Shown here one piece after another: positions 25,784 through 33,182 of a DNA stretch of 35,286 bases. How positions within the stretch are numbered: position 1 is the stretch's first letter; every line of letters begins with the position of its first letter. The position numbers and the translations under genes are program-made. Below the pieces are notes generated by a model that saw only the letters and a program-made list of their open reading frames with translations, searched no databases and was not told where the DNA came from. The stretch lies in contig CAMCXS010000060.1 of the NCBI GenBank assembly GCA_945883495.1, forward strand, positions 1-35,286, written 5' to 3'. Source of the DNA: Akkermansia muciniphila (GTDB lineage: Bacteria; Verrucomicrobiota; Verrucomicrobiia; Verrucomicrobiales; DEV007).

Positions 25784-28303
25784 ATGTCATTGCTCCGGCC
25801 CCTCATTGGCCTCGTTTTTCTGTCCCTGGCCCTGGCCCTGGCATCGGCGCCGATGGCCGTGGCCGTGACCGCGCCCTCCGCGGTCGATCAGTTCATCGGC
25901 AACTATTGCCTAGAGTGCCACGATTCCGATGAGTCCAAGGCCGGCCGGGATTTTGAGGAGTTCGTTCTCCCGCTCGCCTCCACCGAATCCCTCATCACGG
26001 CGCAGGAGATCATCGATCAGGTCACCCTGGGTGAAATGCCGCCGCAGGACGCCAAGCACCAGCCGTCCGACGACGAGCGGCTCGCGCTGGTGCGGACGCT
26101 GCGTGAGGGAATTGCCACCGCCCGGCAACAGCTTCAGGCCCAAAAGGGCGGTGGTGGCTCCCGGACCGTGCTGCGACGTCTTTCCCACCGGGAATACGAA
26201 CGCACCCTGGCCGTCCTCTTCGACCGCCGCGTCGATACCTTGGGCCTCACGGCGGATTTTCCCCGGGAGATTGCCGGTCATCAGCCCGACACGATTGGGC
26301 AATCCCTCATCACCTCCGGCTTTTTGTTGGATCAATATTTCCAGGCGGCGCATCGCCTCGTCGAAGCTCGGCTCGAAAAACCGCAAACCGCACCGAAAAC
26401 GTGGCAATTCAACAAGCACTTCGTCCAATACGAGGAGCTGCAAGGCCCGCACGACGCCGTCTTCAAATACCGGTATCTCTGCCTTTACGAGCAACCCAAT
26501 ACCGACACCCGCCAGGGCGGTTACGGACACATCGAAGACTTCCTCAAGGGAGTTCCCGTTTCCGGCCTGTATGACATCGAGGTCCTCGCCCAGGCGCTGC
26601 ACCGGGACACGCACTACGATCCCGCGATCTTCGGAATCGATTTTTCAGAGCCCTTTCAATTGGGCATTGTCCCGGGAGACGTTACCAAGGGGCACATCCA
26701 TTACCCGCAAGCGATCGAACCGCTCCTCGCCAGCGCCGTGGTGCCGGACGGGAAACCGGAGTGGCTGCGATTCCAGGTCTGGTTGGAGGGTGGCCAAACC
26801 CCGCGCTTCATCTTCCCGAACGGCCCCTATGAATCCCGCGCCTCGGTTCTTCAGATCAACAGCCGCTACAAGGCCGAGTTCCAGGGGGATATCTCCAACT
26901 CGGGGGTGAGCCGCGCGCACATTCTTCGACAGGGGAAATTGCCCCACATCCGCATCTCGGAGATCAAGATCCACGGTCCGATTCCCGAGGAGGGCGGCAC
27001 CCGCGAAGAACGCGCCGTGTTCGGCCCCAGCGGTTTCCTGCCGGACCAAGCAATGCCGCAGTTGCTGCGCTTCGCGGAAAAGGCGTTTCGGCGGCCCTTG
27101 CAGGAAGAAGACCGCACCCGCGTGGAGCGGACCTACCAAGCGCAGATCGCGGAGGGCGCCTCCCCACGGGAAGCGGCGCTCGACACCGTAAAAATGATCC
27201 TCTGCTCCCCTTCGTTTCTCTACCTGCCCGAGGTGACTCCAGCGAACGAAACTCGTCTGCGCCCCTACGACCTCGCCTCCCGGCTCTCCTATGCGCTTTG
27301 GGCGCAACCTCCGGACAGAGTGCTCCTCAAAGCGGCTGCCTCCGGGGCTCTTGCCAAGTCCGGTGCCTTCCGGCAACACGCCGAACGGCTCATCGACAAA
27401 GACCGGGTGGAAGGCTTCGTCCACGGATTCCTCGATAGCTGGTTACGCCTCCGCGAACTCGGCGGCATGCCTCCTCCCCGAGAAACGAACCGCGCCTTCT
27501 ACGCCGAAGACTTGCCAGCCTCCATGAAGGAGGAAGCTCGGAAATTCTTTCTCCACCTGCTCCGGGAGAACCGGCCCGTGACCGACTTCCTAGACGCCGA
27601 CTACACGTTTGCCGATAAGAAGCTGGCCCGTCTTTACAATTTGCCGGACAAAGACCGGCTCCGGCTCGCGGACGGTTTTCAACGAGTCAGCTTGCAGGGC
27701 GCTCCGCAGCGTGGGGGGCTGCTCGGCATGGCCGGAGTCCTGACCGTCAGCGCCAATGGAGTGGAAACCTCTCCCGTCACCCGCGGCGTCTGGCTTTCCG
27801 AAAACATCCTCGGCATCGTTCCTCCAAAGCCTCCGGATGTGGTTCCGGCGATTGAACCCGATGTCCGCGGCGCCACCACCATCCGGGATCGGCTCGAAAA
27901 ACACCGCGCCTTGCAAACCTGTGCCGAGTGCCACCGGAAGATCGATCCCCTCGGGTTCCCCTTGGAGAACTTCGATCCCATCGGCCGTTGGCGCACCCAT
28001 TACCCGGTGCCCAAGGGCAAAAATCCGCCGCCTGCGCCCAAGATCGACGCCTCGGGATCGTTCTCCTCAGGCGAGTCTTTCACCGGGTTTCAAGACTTCA
28101 AACAGACCCTGCTCGCCACTCGCCAAGACGTCTTCACCCGGCACCTGATCTCTGCCTTCCTCAGCTACGCCACCGGCCGCGAAATGACCCCAGCGGACCG
28201 CTTCGAAATCGAAGAAATCCTCAACCGCGTGCGGACGAAGGGCTCCGGTCTGCGCTCACTGGTTTTGGAGTGCTTGGCGAGCGATTTGTTTCTCTCCCGC
28301 TGA
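25784..28303 (+). CDS. Exported DUF1592-family protein with c-type cytochrome motif
   Basis: 839 residues with a signal peptide (about 1-28). CLECH (42-46) is a heme-c binding motif of the planctomycete cytochrome domain type. DUF1587 (RRLSHREYERTLAVLF), DUF1592 (about 430-555; FAEKAFRRPLQEEDR), DUF1588 (about 575-680; RGVWLSENILGIVPPKPP) and DUF1585 (about 760-835) follow in order. A second CxxCH is CAECH (713-717) in CAECHRKIDPLGFPLENFDP. It may carry heme c and hand electrons to or from the DUF1552 partner encoded just upstream. In many genomes the cytochrome gene comes first; here the order is DUF1552 then DUF1592. Confidence 0.92.
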   Translation: MSLLRPLIGLVFLSLALALASAPMAVAVTAPSAVDQFIGNYCLECHDSDESKAGRDFEEFVLPLASTESLITAQEIIDQVTLGEMPPQDAKHQPSDDERLALVRTLREGIATARQQLQAQKGGGGSRTVLRRLSHREYERTLAVLFDRRVDTLGLTADFPREIAGHQPDTIGQSLITSGFLLDQYFQAAHRLVEARLEKPQTAPKTWQFNKHFVQYEELQGPHDAVFKYRYLCLYEQPNTDTRQGGYGHIEDFLKGVPVSGLYDIEVLAQALHRDTHYDPAIFGIDFSEPFQLGIVPGDVTKGHIHYPQAIEPLLASAVVPDGKPEWLRFQVWLEGGQTPRFIFPNGPYESRASVLQINSRYKAEFQGDISNSGVSRAHILRQGKLPHIRISEIKIHGPIPEEGGTREERAVFGPSGFLPDQAMPQLLRFAEKAFRRPLQEEDRTRVERTYQAQIAEGASPREAALDTVKMILCSPSFLYLPEVTPANETRLRPYDLASRLSYALWAQPPDRVLLKAAASGALAKSGAFRQHAERLIDKDRVEGFVHGFLDSWLRLRELGGMPPPRETNRAFYAEDLPASMKEEARKFFLHLLRENRPVTDFLDADYTFADKKLARLYNLPDKDRLRLADGFQRVSLQGAPQRGGLLGMAGVLTVSANGVETSPVTRGVWLSENILGIVPPKPPDVVPAIEPDVRGATTIRDRLEKHRALQTCAECHRKIDPLGFPLENFDPIGRWRTHYPVPKGKNPPPAPKIDASGSFSSGESFTGFQDFKQTLLATRQDVFTRHLISAFLSYATGREMTPADRFEIEEILNRVRTKGSGLRSLVLECLASDLFLSR

Positions 28304-28354
28304 GTCCGGGGTGTCGCTTCGAGTCGTTCGTGGTCGAAGGTGAATTGTCTCCTT

Positions 28355-28476
28355 GCTCGTGCTCGTGCTCAGCGAAGCGGTGCTCGTAATCGCAATCGAA
28401 ACCTCGTTGCCCCCATCGGCGCTCGATCGCCAAAAAGCGATCCGATTTAAATCCGATTACGAGCACGAGCACGAGC
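28355..28476. repeat. GAGCAC-rich inverted repeat
   Basis: GTGCTCGTAATCG (28380-28392) and CGATTACGAGCAC (28454-28466) are perfect 13-bp inverted arms 61 bp apart. The right arm continues as GAGCACGAGC to 28476. On the left the matching GCTCGTGCTCGTGCTC (28355-28370) is displaced by an extra nine bases (28371-28379). A third copy of the core closes the window at 35216-35243. The 28304-28836 gap has no supportable gene. Confidence 0.8.
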
Positions 28477-28491
28477 CTTCCCGCCCGTTGT

Positions 28492-28743
28492 CTTCCGAGC
28501 GCCGGAACGCCAGAAGGGACCGCCTCATGGTGGCTTCCGAGCGTCGAAATGCAAAATGTAACCGCCTCCGAGTGGCTTCCGAGCGCCGGAGCGCCCAAGG
28601 CGGACGTCGCATCCCGCTTCCCGAGCGTCGCGATACCCCAAAGGGGCGCCGCTGGGTTTCTCCAGAGCGTCGGAAGCACGGAATCGGCCACTCCAATCCG
28701 GAATCCGGACGTCGGCAGGGTCCGCGCGGGAGCGGTTTTGCTC
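28492..28743. repeat. 42-bp minisatellite
   Basis: Five clear units start at 28492, 28534, 28576, 28618 and 28660, and a decayed sixth at 28702, all exactly 42 bp apart. Each opens with a CTTCCGAGCG-like block. Because 42 is a multiple of three, several frames on both strands stay open and translate as 14-residue repeats (for example SERRNARRDRLMVA). The body of each unit differs far more than the opening block. There is no start signal or recognisable protein, so I treat it as non-coding repeat DNA. Confidence 0.8.
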
Positions 28744-28783
28744 ATTCCGAATGTCCGGACGAGAAGTTTCGTCATTTTTCGGT

Positions 28784-28814
28784 TTGCAAATAATTCAGAT
28801 TCATTGAGTATTTT
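28784..28814 (+). promoter_or_regulatory. Possible promoter of the coiled-coil gene
   Basis: An AT-rich island in GC-rich DNA with TTGCAA (28784-28789) and TATTTT (28809-28814), 19 bp apart. The start codon at 28837 follows 22 bp later. Spacing and match are only moderate. Confidence 0.3.
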
Positions 28815-28836
28815 CCTGACGGAACAAGAACTCGCC

Positions 28837-29847
28837 ATGCGCATCTCCGAAATCCCCCTGGATCAATTACCGGGCACTGGCCGCAAAGCGTATGCCGGCT
28901 TTCTGCTGCACCAAGAAGCGTTGAGTCTGCCGGTGTCCTTGGGAGAGAACCTGCTCGCGGCGGTGAAGGACGCCGATGTGAAGGAAGCGGCGTTCTACAA
29001 ATCCGCGGGGGAGCTCCGTCAGATCGGGACGCTGGTAGCGAAAGCGGACGAGGGCGGGATCGCGGCGATTCAAGCGGCCAAAAGTTACCTGCGCTACCGC
29101 TTGGGAATGCATTGGGGTCCTGGTTGGGCGGAAGCTGGGTACACGCAGAATACGCTGCAGGAACCCAGGTCCATTGAAGGGCGTTGCGAACTACTCGTAA
29201 GCCTCAGCAAGTATTTCGCCGCCCGTCCGGATTGGGTGAGCAAGGACCCGGAAATCAATGCGGGGATCCTGGAGATGGCGACGGCGCACCTGAAGGGAGC
29301 GCTGGAGAAAGAGGCCCAGCAATCCCGCGCTCACAAGCAAATCATCGCGCAACGCGAGGCCGCCTGCGCGCTGGTCTGTTCCCGTCTCCGCAGTTTGATG
29401 GACGAGGCTTCTCTTGGATTAGCGGATGACGATGCGCGCTACGCCGACTTCGGATTCGAGAGCCCGGCCGCCGCCCGCGCCGCCAAGCCCGCCCGGGAAC
29501 GGAAGAATCAGACCAAAACGGAAAAAGCCGCGGAGAGGCGCCACGACACCGCTGTCCGCCGCGCGGAAGAGGCCAAGGTCCGCGCGGAAAAGATGCGTGT
29601 CCGGGCGGACAAAGCGCAACTGGACGCGGATCGTCTCCGTGCCGGTGCGGACCAAGCCCTCGCGCATGCGGAAAGCTTGTTCGCCACGGCGCGTGAACTC
29701 GGCGCGGTTCGGACCTCTCAGCGCTCCGCTTCCTTGACGCTTCACGCCAGCGGCGACCCGGAAACCGCGCCCGCCCCGGTCCAGCGTTCCGCCCAACCCG
29801 GCCCAACGGAAGCTCCCTCTGGGGCCGAAGTTCCGTTGAGCAGCTGA
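28837..29847 (+). CDS. Uncharacterised protein with a coiled-coil C-terminal half
   Basis: 336 residues from the ATG at 28837. The frame is open a further 96 codons upstream, but that part is the minisatellite and is not counted. Residues 1-195 are mixed and probably globular, mostly helical, with YRLGMHWGPGWAEAGY and DDARYADFGFESP. The latter resembles a short motif I associate with uncharacterised PVC proteins, though I cannot name a family. Residues ~195-285 are a long charged stretch rich in Ala, Glu, Lys and Arg (AERRHDTAVRRAEEAKVRAE) that should form a coiled coil, followed by a disordered Pro/Ala/Ser tail. No signal peptide is seen. It precedes the Gld-type operon, but a hairpin at 29857-29875 separates them. 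Confidence 0.7.
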   Translation: MRISEIPLDQLPGTGRKAYAGFLLHQEALSLPVSLGENLLAAVKDADVKEAAFYKSAGELRQIGTLVAKADEGGIAAIQAAKSYLRYRLGMHWGPGWAEAGYTQNTLQEPRSIEGRCELLVSLSKYFAARPDWVSKDPEINAGILEMATAHLKGALEKEAQQSRAHKQIIAQREAACALVCSRLRSLMDEASLGLADDDARYADFGFESPAAARAAKPARERKNQTKTEKAAERRHDTAVRRAEEAKVRAEKMRVRADKAQLDADRLRAGADQALAHAESLFATARELGAVRTSQRSASLTLHASGDPETAPAPVQRSAQPGPTEAPSGAEVPLSS

Positions 29848-29856
29848 GGCGGGCGT

Positions 29857-29875
29857 CCGGACTTAGGCCGTCCGG
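29857..29875 (+). terminator. Hairpin after the coiled-coil gene
   Basis: CCGGAC (29857-29862), 7-base loop, GTCCGG (29870-29875), 9 bases past the stop codon. There is no T tract, so it could be a processing site. A second weak GCGGG/CCCGC pair follows at about 29889-29912. Confidence 0.35.
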
Positions 29876-29995
29876 CTGTAGAGCCCACGCGGGAAAGATG
29901 CCCCCGCAATTTCTTGTCAAAACGGCCTCGGGGCGGTAACAATGGTCCCTCTCAGCCAAGCCCGCGCGCACGCCCTCCCCTCTCAACGCTCCCGC

Positions 29996-30925
29996 ATGAT
30001 TCACGTTCAGGGCCTTACCAAGACCTACCGCGGTAGAGCTGTCGTCGATGGCATTTCCTTCGAGGCCGGTCGCGGGGAAATCGTCGGCTTCCTCGGGCCG
30101 AACGGCGCCGGGAAATCGACGACGATGCGGATTCTGTCGGGCTTCTTGCTGCCGACGGCCGGGAAAGTGGAAATCGCGGGGCACGACGTGGTGGAGCAGT
30201 CCCTGGCCGCGCGGCGGCACGTGGGCTACATGCCGGAGGATGTGCCGCTCTATCCGGAGATGCGGGTTGAGGAATACCTGCGTTACCGTGCGGGGATCAA
30301 AGGCGTGGCCCGGGACCGGCTGACGGCGCAGGTGGAGGCCACCATGGAGCGTTGCGGCGTGGCCCAGGTCCGGCGCAAACTGATCGGCACGCTCTCCAAG
30401 GGCTACCGGCAACGGATCGGCTTGGCGGATGCCTTGGTGCACGATCCCAGCATTCTCATTTTGGACGAGCCAACCAACGGCCTGGATCCGAATCAAATCC
30501 GCTCGGTGCGGGAGATCATCCGTTCGTTGGCCGGGCAGCACACGGTGTTGCTCTCCACCCACATTTTGGCGGAAGTGGAAGCGGTGTGCGAGCGGGTCAT
30601 CATCCTGGACGGCGGCCAAATCAGAGCCACCGGAGATCCGGCAACCCTAGCGCGGCGTCTGGAACGAGGGAGCCGGGTCACTCTGGAAGCGCGCGGGGCC
30701 ACGGAGGCCGTTTTGCGCAAAATCCAAGGCGTGACCAAGATCACCTCCGACGCTCTGGCCGATGACTGGACGCGGTTCCACCTCGACGTCCAAGGAACCG
30801 AAGATCCCCGGGAAACCATCTTCCGCACCGCGAGCCGGGAGCAATGGACCCTCCGGCATCTCTCGATGGAACCCGCGACGCTGGAAGAAATCTTCGCCGG
30901 TCTGACGGCCCCCCAACCGCAGTGA
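29996..30925 (+). CDS. ABC transporter ATPase, GldA-like
   Basis: 309 residues from the ATG at 29996; an 18-codon upstream extension (29942) is not family-like. Walker A is GPNGAGKST (34-42), the signature LSKGYRQRIGLA, and Walker B ILILDEP, with the H-loop in STHILAEVEAV. A ~90-residue C-terminal extension follows. In Bacteroidota GldA, GldF and GldG form an ABC complex tied to gliding. Homologous four-gene sets with DUF4340 occur in many non-gliding bacteria and have no settled substrate. It is the first gene of an operon, two bases ahead of the permease ATG. Confidence 0.93.
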   Translation: MIHVQGLTKTYRGRAVVDGISFEAGRGEIVGFLGPNGAGKSTTMRILSGFLLPTAGKVEIAGHDVVEQSLAARRHVGYMPEDVPLYPEMRVEEYLRYRAGIKGVARDRLTAQVEATMERCGVAQVRRKLIGTLSKGYRQRIGLADALVHDPSILILDEPTNGLDPNQIRSVREIIRSLAGQHTVLLSTHILAEVEAVCERVIILDGGQIRATGDPATLARRLERGSRVTLEARGATEAVLRKIQGVTKITSDALADDWTRFHLDVQGTEDPRETIFRTASREQWTLRHLSMEPATLEEIFAGLTAPQPQ

Positions 30926-30927
30926 AC

Positions 30928-31689
30928 ATGGAGATGGCGCGTCGATTTCTCATTTTGTTGCAGCGCGAACTGGCGGCGTTCTTCCTCTCGCCCATGGCCT
31001 ACTTCGTTCTGGCCATGGTGATGGGCTTGAACGGGGTCGCCTTCCGCTTCGCCACCGCCTTGATGGATGGCCGGATCCAGCCGCACAGCTTGGTGTCGCT
31101 CACCTTCAATTCGTTCTGGTTCCGGATGATTTTCTTCTTCCTCTTCCCGCTGCTGACGATGCGGCTCTTCGCGGAGGAACGGAAGATGGGAACCTTCGAA
31201 ACGCTGATGACGGCACCGGTGCGGGTCTCCGAGGTGGTGCTCTCCAAATACCTCGCTTGTCTCATTTTCTACTGCGCGCTCTGGGTGCCGGGCTTGGGGA
31301 ATTTCCTGCTCTTCCGGATGGTCACCGGGTCGAGCACCGCCTTTCCGGACGGCGCGTTGCTTGCCTCCGCGCTGTTGCTGCTCTTGCTGGGCGCCTTCAA
31401 CATCGCCCTCGGCACCCTGGCCTCCGCCCTGTCGCGCAACCAGATCGTCGCGGCGGTGGCAGGCGGGACGTTGGTCCTGATGCACTTCTTCCTCGGATTC
31501 CTGGCCGGGTTCGCCAAGGTCTCCGCGAGCGTGTTGGAACGAGTCACTTACTTCTCCAGCCTGGACCACATCAACCTCTTCGCGCAGGGACTGATCGACT
31601 CCCGCCCGGTGATCTATTACCTCTCCGCCACGGCCTTCCTGCTGATCCTGACGCATCAGGCCATTGAGCACCGCCGCGGCGGCATTTGA
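30928..31689 (+). CDS. ABC-2 type permease, GldF-like
   Basis: 253 residues from the ATG at 30928, two bases after the ATPase stop. It has six membrane spans and family motifs LQRELAAFFLSPMAYFVLA near the start, then FPLLTMRLFAEERKMGTFETLMTAPV. It forms the membrane pore or gate for the ATPase encoded just upstream. Only one permease subunit is present. The GldG-like gene follows with a two-base gap, so translation is probably coupled. Confidence 0.92.
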   Translation: MEMARRFLILLQRELAAFFLSPMAYFVLAMVMGLNGVAFRFATALMDGRIQPHSLVSLTFNSFWFRMIFFFLFPLLTMRLFAEERKMGTFETLMTAPVRVSEVVLSKYLACLIFYCALWVPGLGNFLLFRMVTGSSTAFPDGALLASALLLLLLGAFNIALGTLASALSRNQIVAAVAGGTLVLMHFFLGFLAGFAKVSASVLERVTYFSSLDHINLFAQGLIDSRPVIYYLSATAFLLILTHQAIEHRRGGI

Positions 31690-31691
31690 CG

Positions 31692-33173
31692 ATGAATCTT
31701 CCCCGCCTCAGCCCGGAATTGGCCAAGCTGACCCGGCACCCGTGGATGCGGGAGCTGGCGCAGGCTTGGCATGTCCCGGCCCGGATCGCCGCCGCCTTTC
31801 TGCTCCTCGTTTTGGTCAACGTGGTCTCCTTCCGGCACTATCAACGGACCGACCTCAGCGAAAACGGTCGTTTCACGCTCTCCGGCGTCACCAAATCCCT
31901 CGTAAAGAGCCTGAAGCAAGAGGTCGATGTCGTTGCCGTAATCCTCCCCAGCTCGGAAATCGCCGACGACGTCCGCACCTTGGTGGATGAATACCGCAAA
32001 GCCGCCGGGAAGAAGATCCGGGTGGAATGGATCGATCCCGCCCGGCAGCCAGACCGGACGGAAGCGATCAAGGCGCAGCACAAAGTGACCTTGCGCGGCA
32101 GTTCGCTGATCGTGGCCCGGGGTGGGCAACGCCGGGTATTGCGCGAGGAAGACTTGGTGCAACGGGACGGCTCGGGGTTGATCAACAAGTTCAACGGCGA
32201 GATCGCCCTTTCCGCCGCCCTCATTGAGGTGCTCGAAGAAACGCCGCGCAAACTCATCCTCGTCACCGGGCACAGCCCCGCGCCAGAGTTGCAGGCCACC
32301 GCGGAGGAGCTTCGCGTCCCCGGCTCGCGCCAAAATGTGAAGCTGGAGTTCGCCTCCCTGACCACCGCCGGGATCCCGAGCGATGCCAACGTCGTGGTCA
32401 TCGCGGCCCCCCAGACCGATTTCTCGCCGGCGGAAATGGCGGAAATTGAGCGTTACTGGTCGGAGGGACGGGGCTCACTCTTCATCACCTTGGATCCGGA
32501 CCGGGCGACCCCGCGATTGAAGGCCTTTGTCCGGGCTCTCGGGGTCGCGCCCCGAGGCGACCGGCTGGTCTACACCGAGCGGCGCCGAGGCGAGCCCGAC
32601 GTGAAGATCTTCTCGGTGGCCGCCTCGATCCGTCCGGGCTCGGCGATCACCCGGGATTTTGCCGGGATGGACCTTTCGCTCGGAGGCCGGACGGAATCCC
32701 TGGAACTCTTTCCGGACGCGGACATGATCCGGGCGCAGAATATCCACCTCACGCCCTTGTTGGTGGCGGATCCCCGGTACTGGGGCGAAACCGATTTCAC
32801 GACGGAACTGATCCGGCGGGACCGCTCCGACGACCATGCCGCCCCGCTCTATTTGGCCGCCGCGGTGGAAAAAGGAGCGGTGGACGATCCCAATCTCCGC
32901 GTCGACACCCAACGCCTCATCATCGTGAGCAACCCCAGCATTTTCCAAGGAGGGCTGGAACGGGACCAGACCCAATCCGACTTCGTGATGTCCTGCCTGA
33001 ACTGGCTCATGGATCGCACGCATCTCACCGGAATCGCGCCCAAGGAACCGGCTCGCTACGCCGTGGCGCTTACCGGGAAACAGCGCAACCAGCTGGAACG
33101 TTTCATTCTTTGGCTCGGCCCTGGCCTGGCCGCGCTGGCGGGCATCTGGATCGGCTGGTGGCGCCGGAAGTAA
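31692..33173 (+). CDS. GldG-like accessory protein of the ABC system
   Basis: 493 residues from the ATG at 31692; a TTG at 31686 is also possible but overlaps the permease stop. One N-terminal membrane span lies around residues 30-48 (PARIAAAFLLLVLVNVVSF) and one at the C terminus (LGPGLAALAGIWIGWWRRK). In between is a large extracytoplasmic region with the Gldg/DUF7088-type pattern TDLSENGRFTLSGVTKSL near its start and LILVTGHSP and VVVIAAPQTDFSPAE in the middle. Such proteins are thought to assist the ABC permease from the periplasm. DUF4340 follows after 9 bp. Confidence 0.9.
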   Translation: MNLPRLSPELAKLTRHPWMRELAQAWHVPARIAAAFLLLVLVNVVSFRHYQRTDLSENGRFTLSGVTKSLVKSLKQEVDVVAVILPSSEIADDVRTLVDEYRKAAGKKIRVEWIDPARQPDRTEAIKAQHKVTLRGSSLIVARGGQRRVLREEDLVQRDGSGLINKFNGEIALSAALIEVLEETPRKLILVTGHSPAPELQATAEELRVPGSRQNVKLEFASLTTAGIPSDANVVVIAAPQTDFSPAEMAEIERYWSEGRGSLFITLDPDRATPRLKAFVRALGVAPRGDRLVYTERRRGEPDVKIFSVAASIRPGSAITRDFAGMDLSLGGRTESLELFPDADMIRAQNIHLTPLLVADPRYWGETDFTTELIRRDRSDDHAAPLYLAAAVEKGAVDDPNLRVDTQRLIIVSNPSIFQGGLERDQTQSDFVMSCLNWLMDRTHLTGIAPKEPARYAVALTGKQRNQLERFILWLGPGLAALAGIWIGWWRRK

Positions 33174-33182
33174 CGACCAAGC

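Noticed and set aside
28492-28743. CRISPR array
   Set aside because: Units are contiguous degenerate 42-bp copies without constant repeats separated by unique spacers, and no cas gene is near.
28353-28793. 146-codon frame with 14-residue repeats (SERRNARRDRLMVA type)
   Set aside because: The repetition follows from the 42-bp minisatellite; the translation also runs through the GAGCAC repeat, and there is no initiation signal.
29342-30619. 425-codon open frame on the minus strand
   Set aside because: It is antisense to the coiled-coil gene and the ABC ATPase and has no start or domain support.
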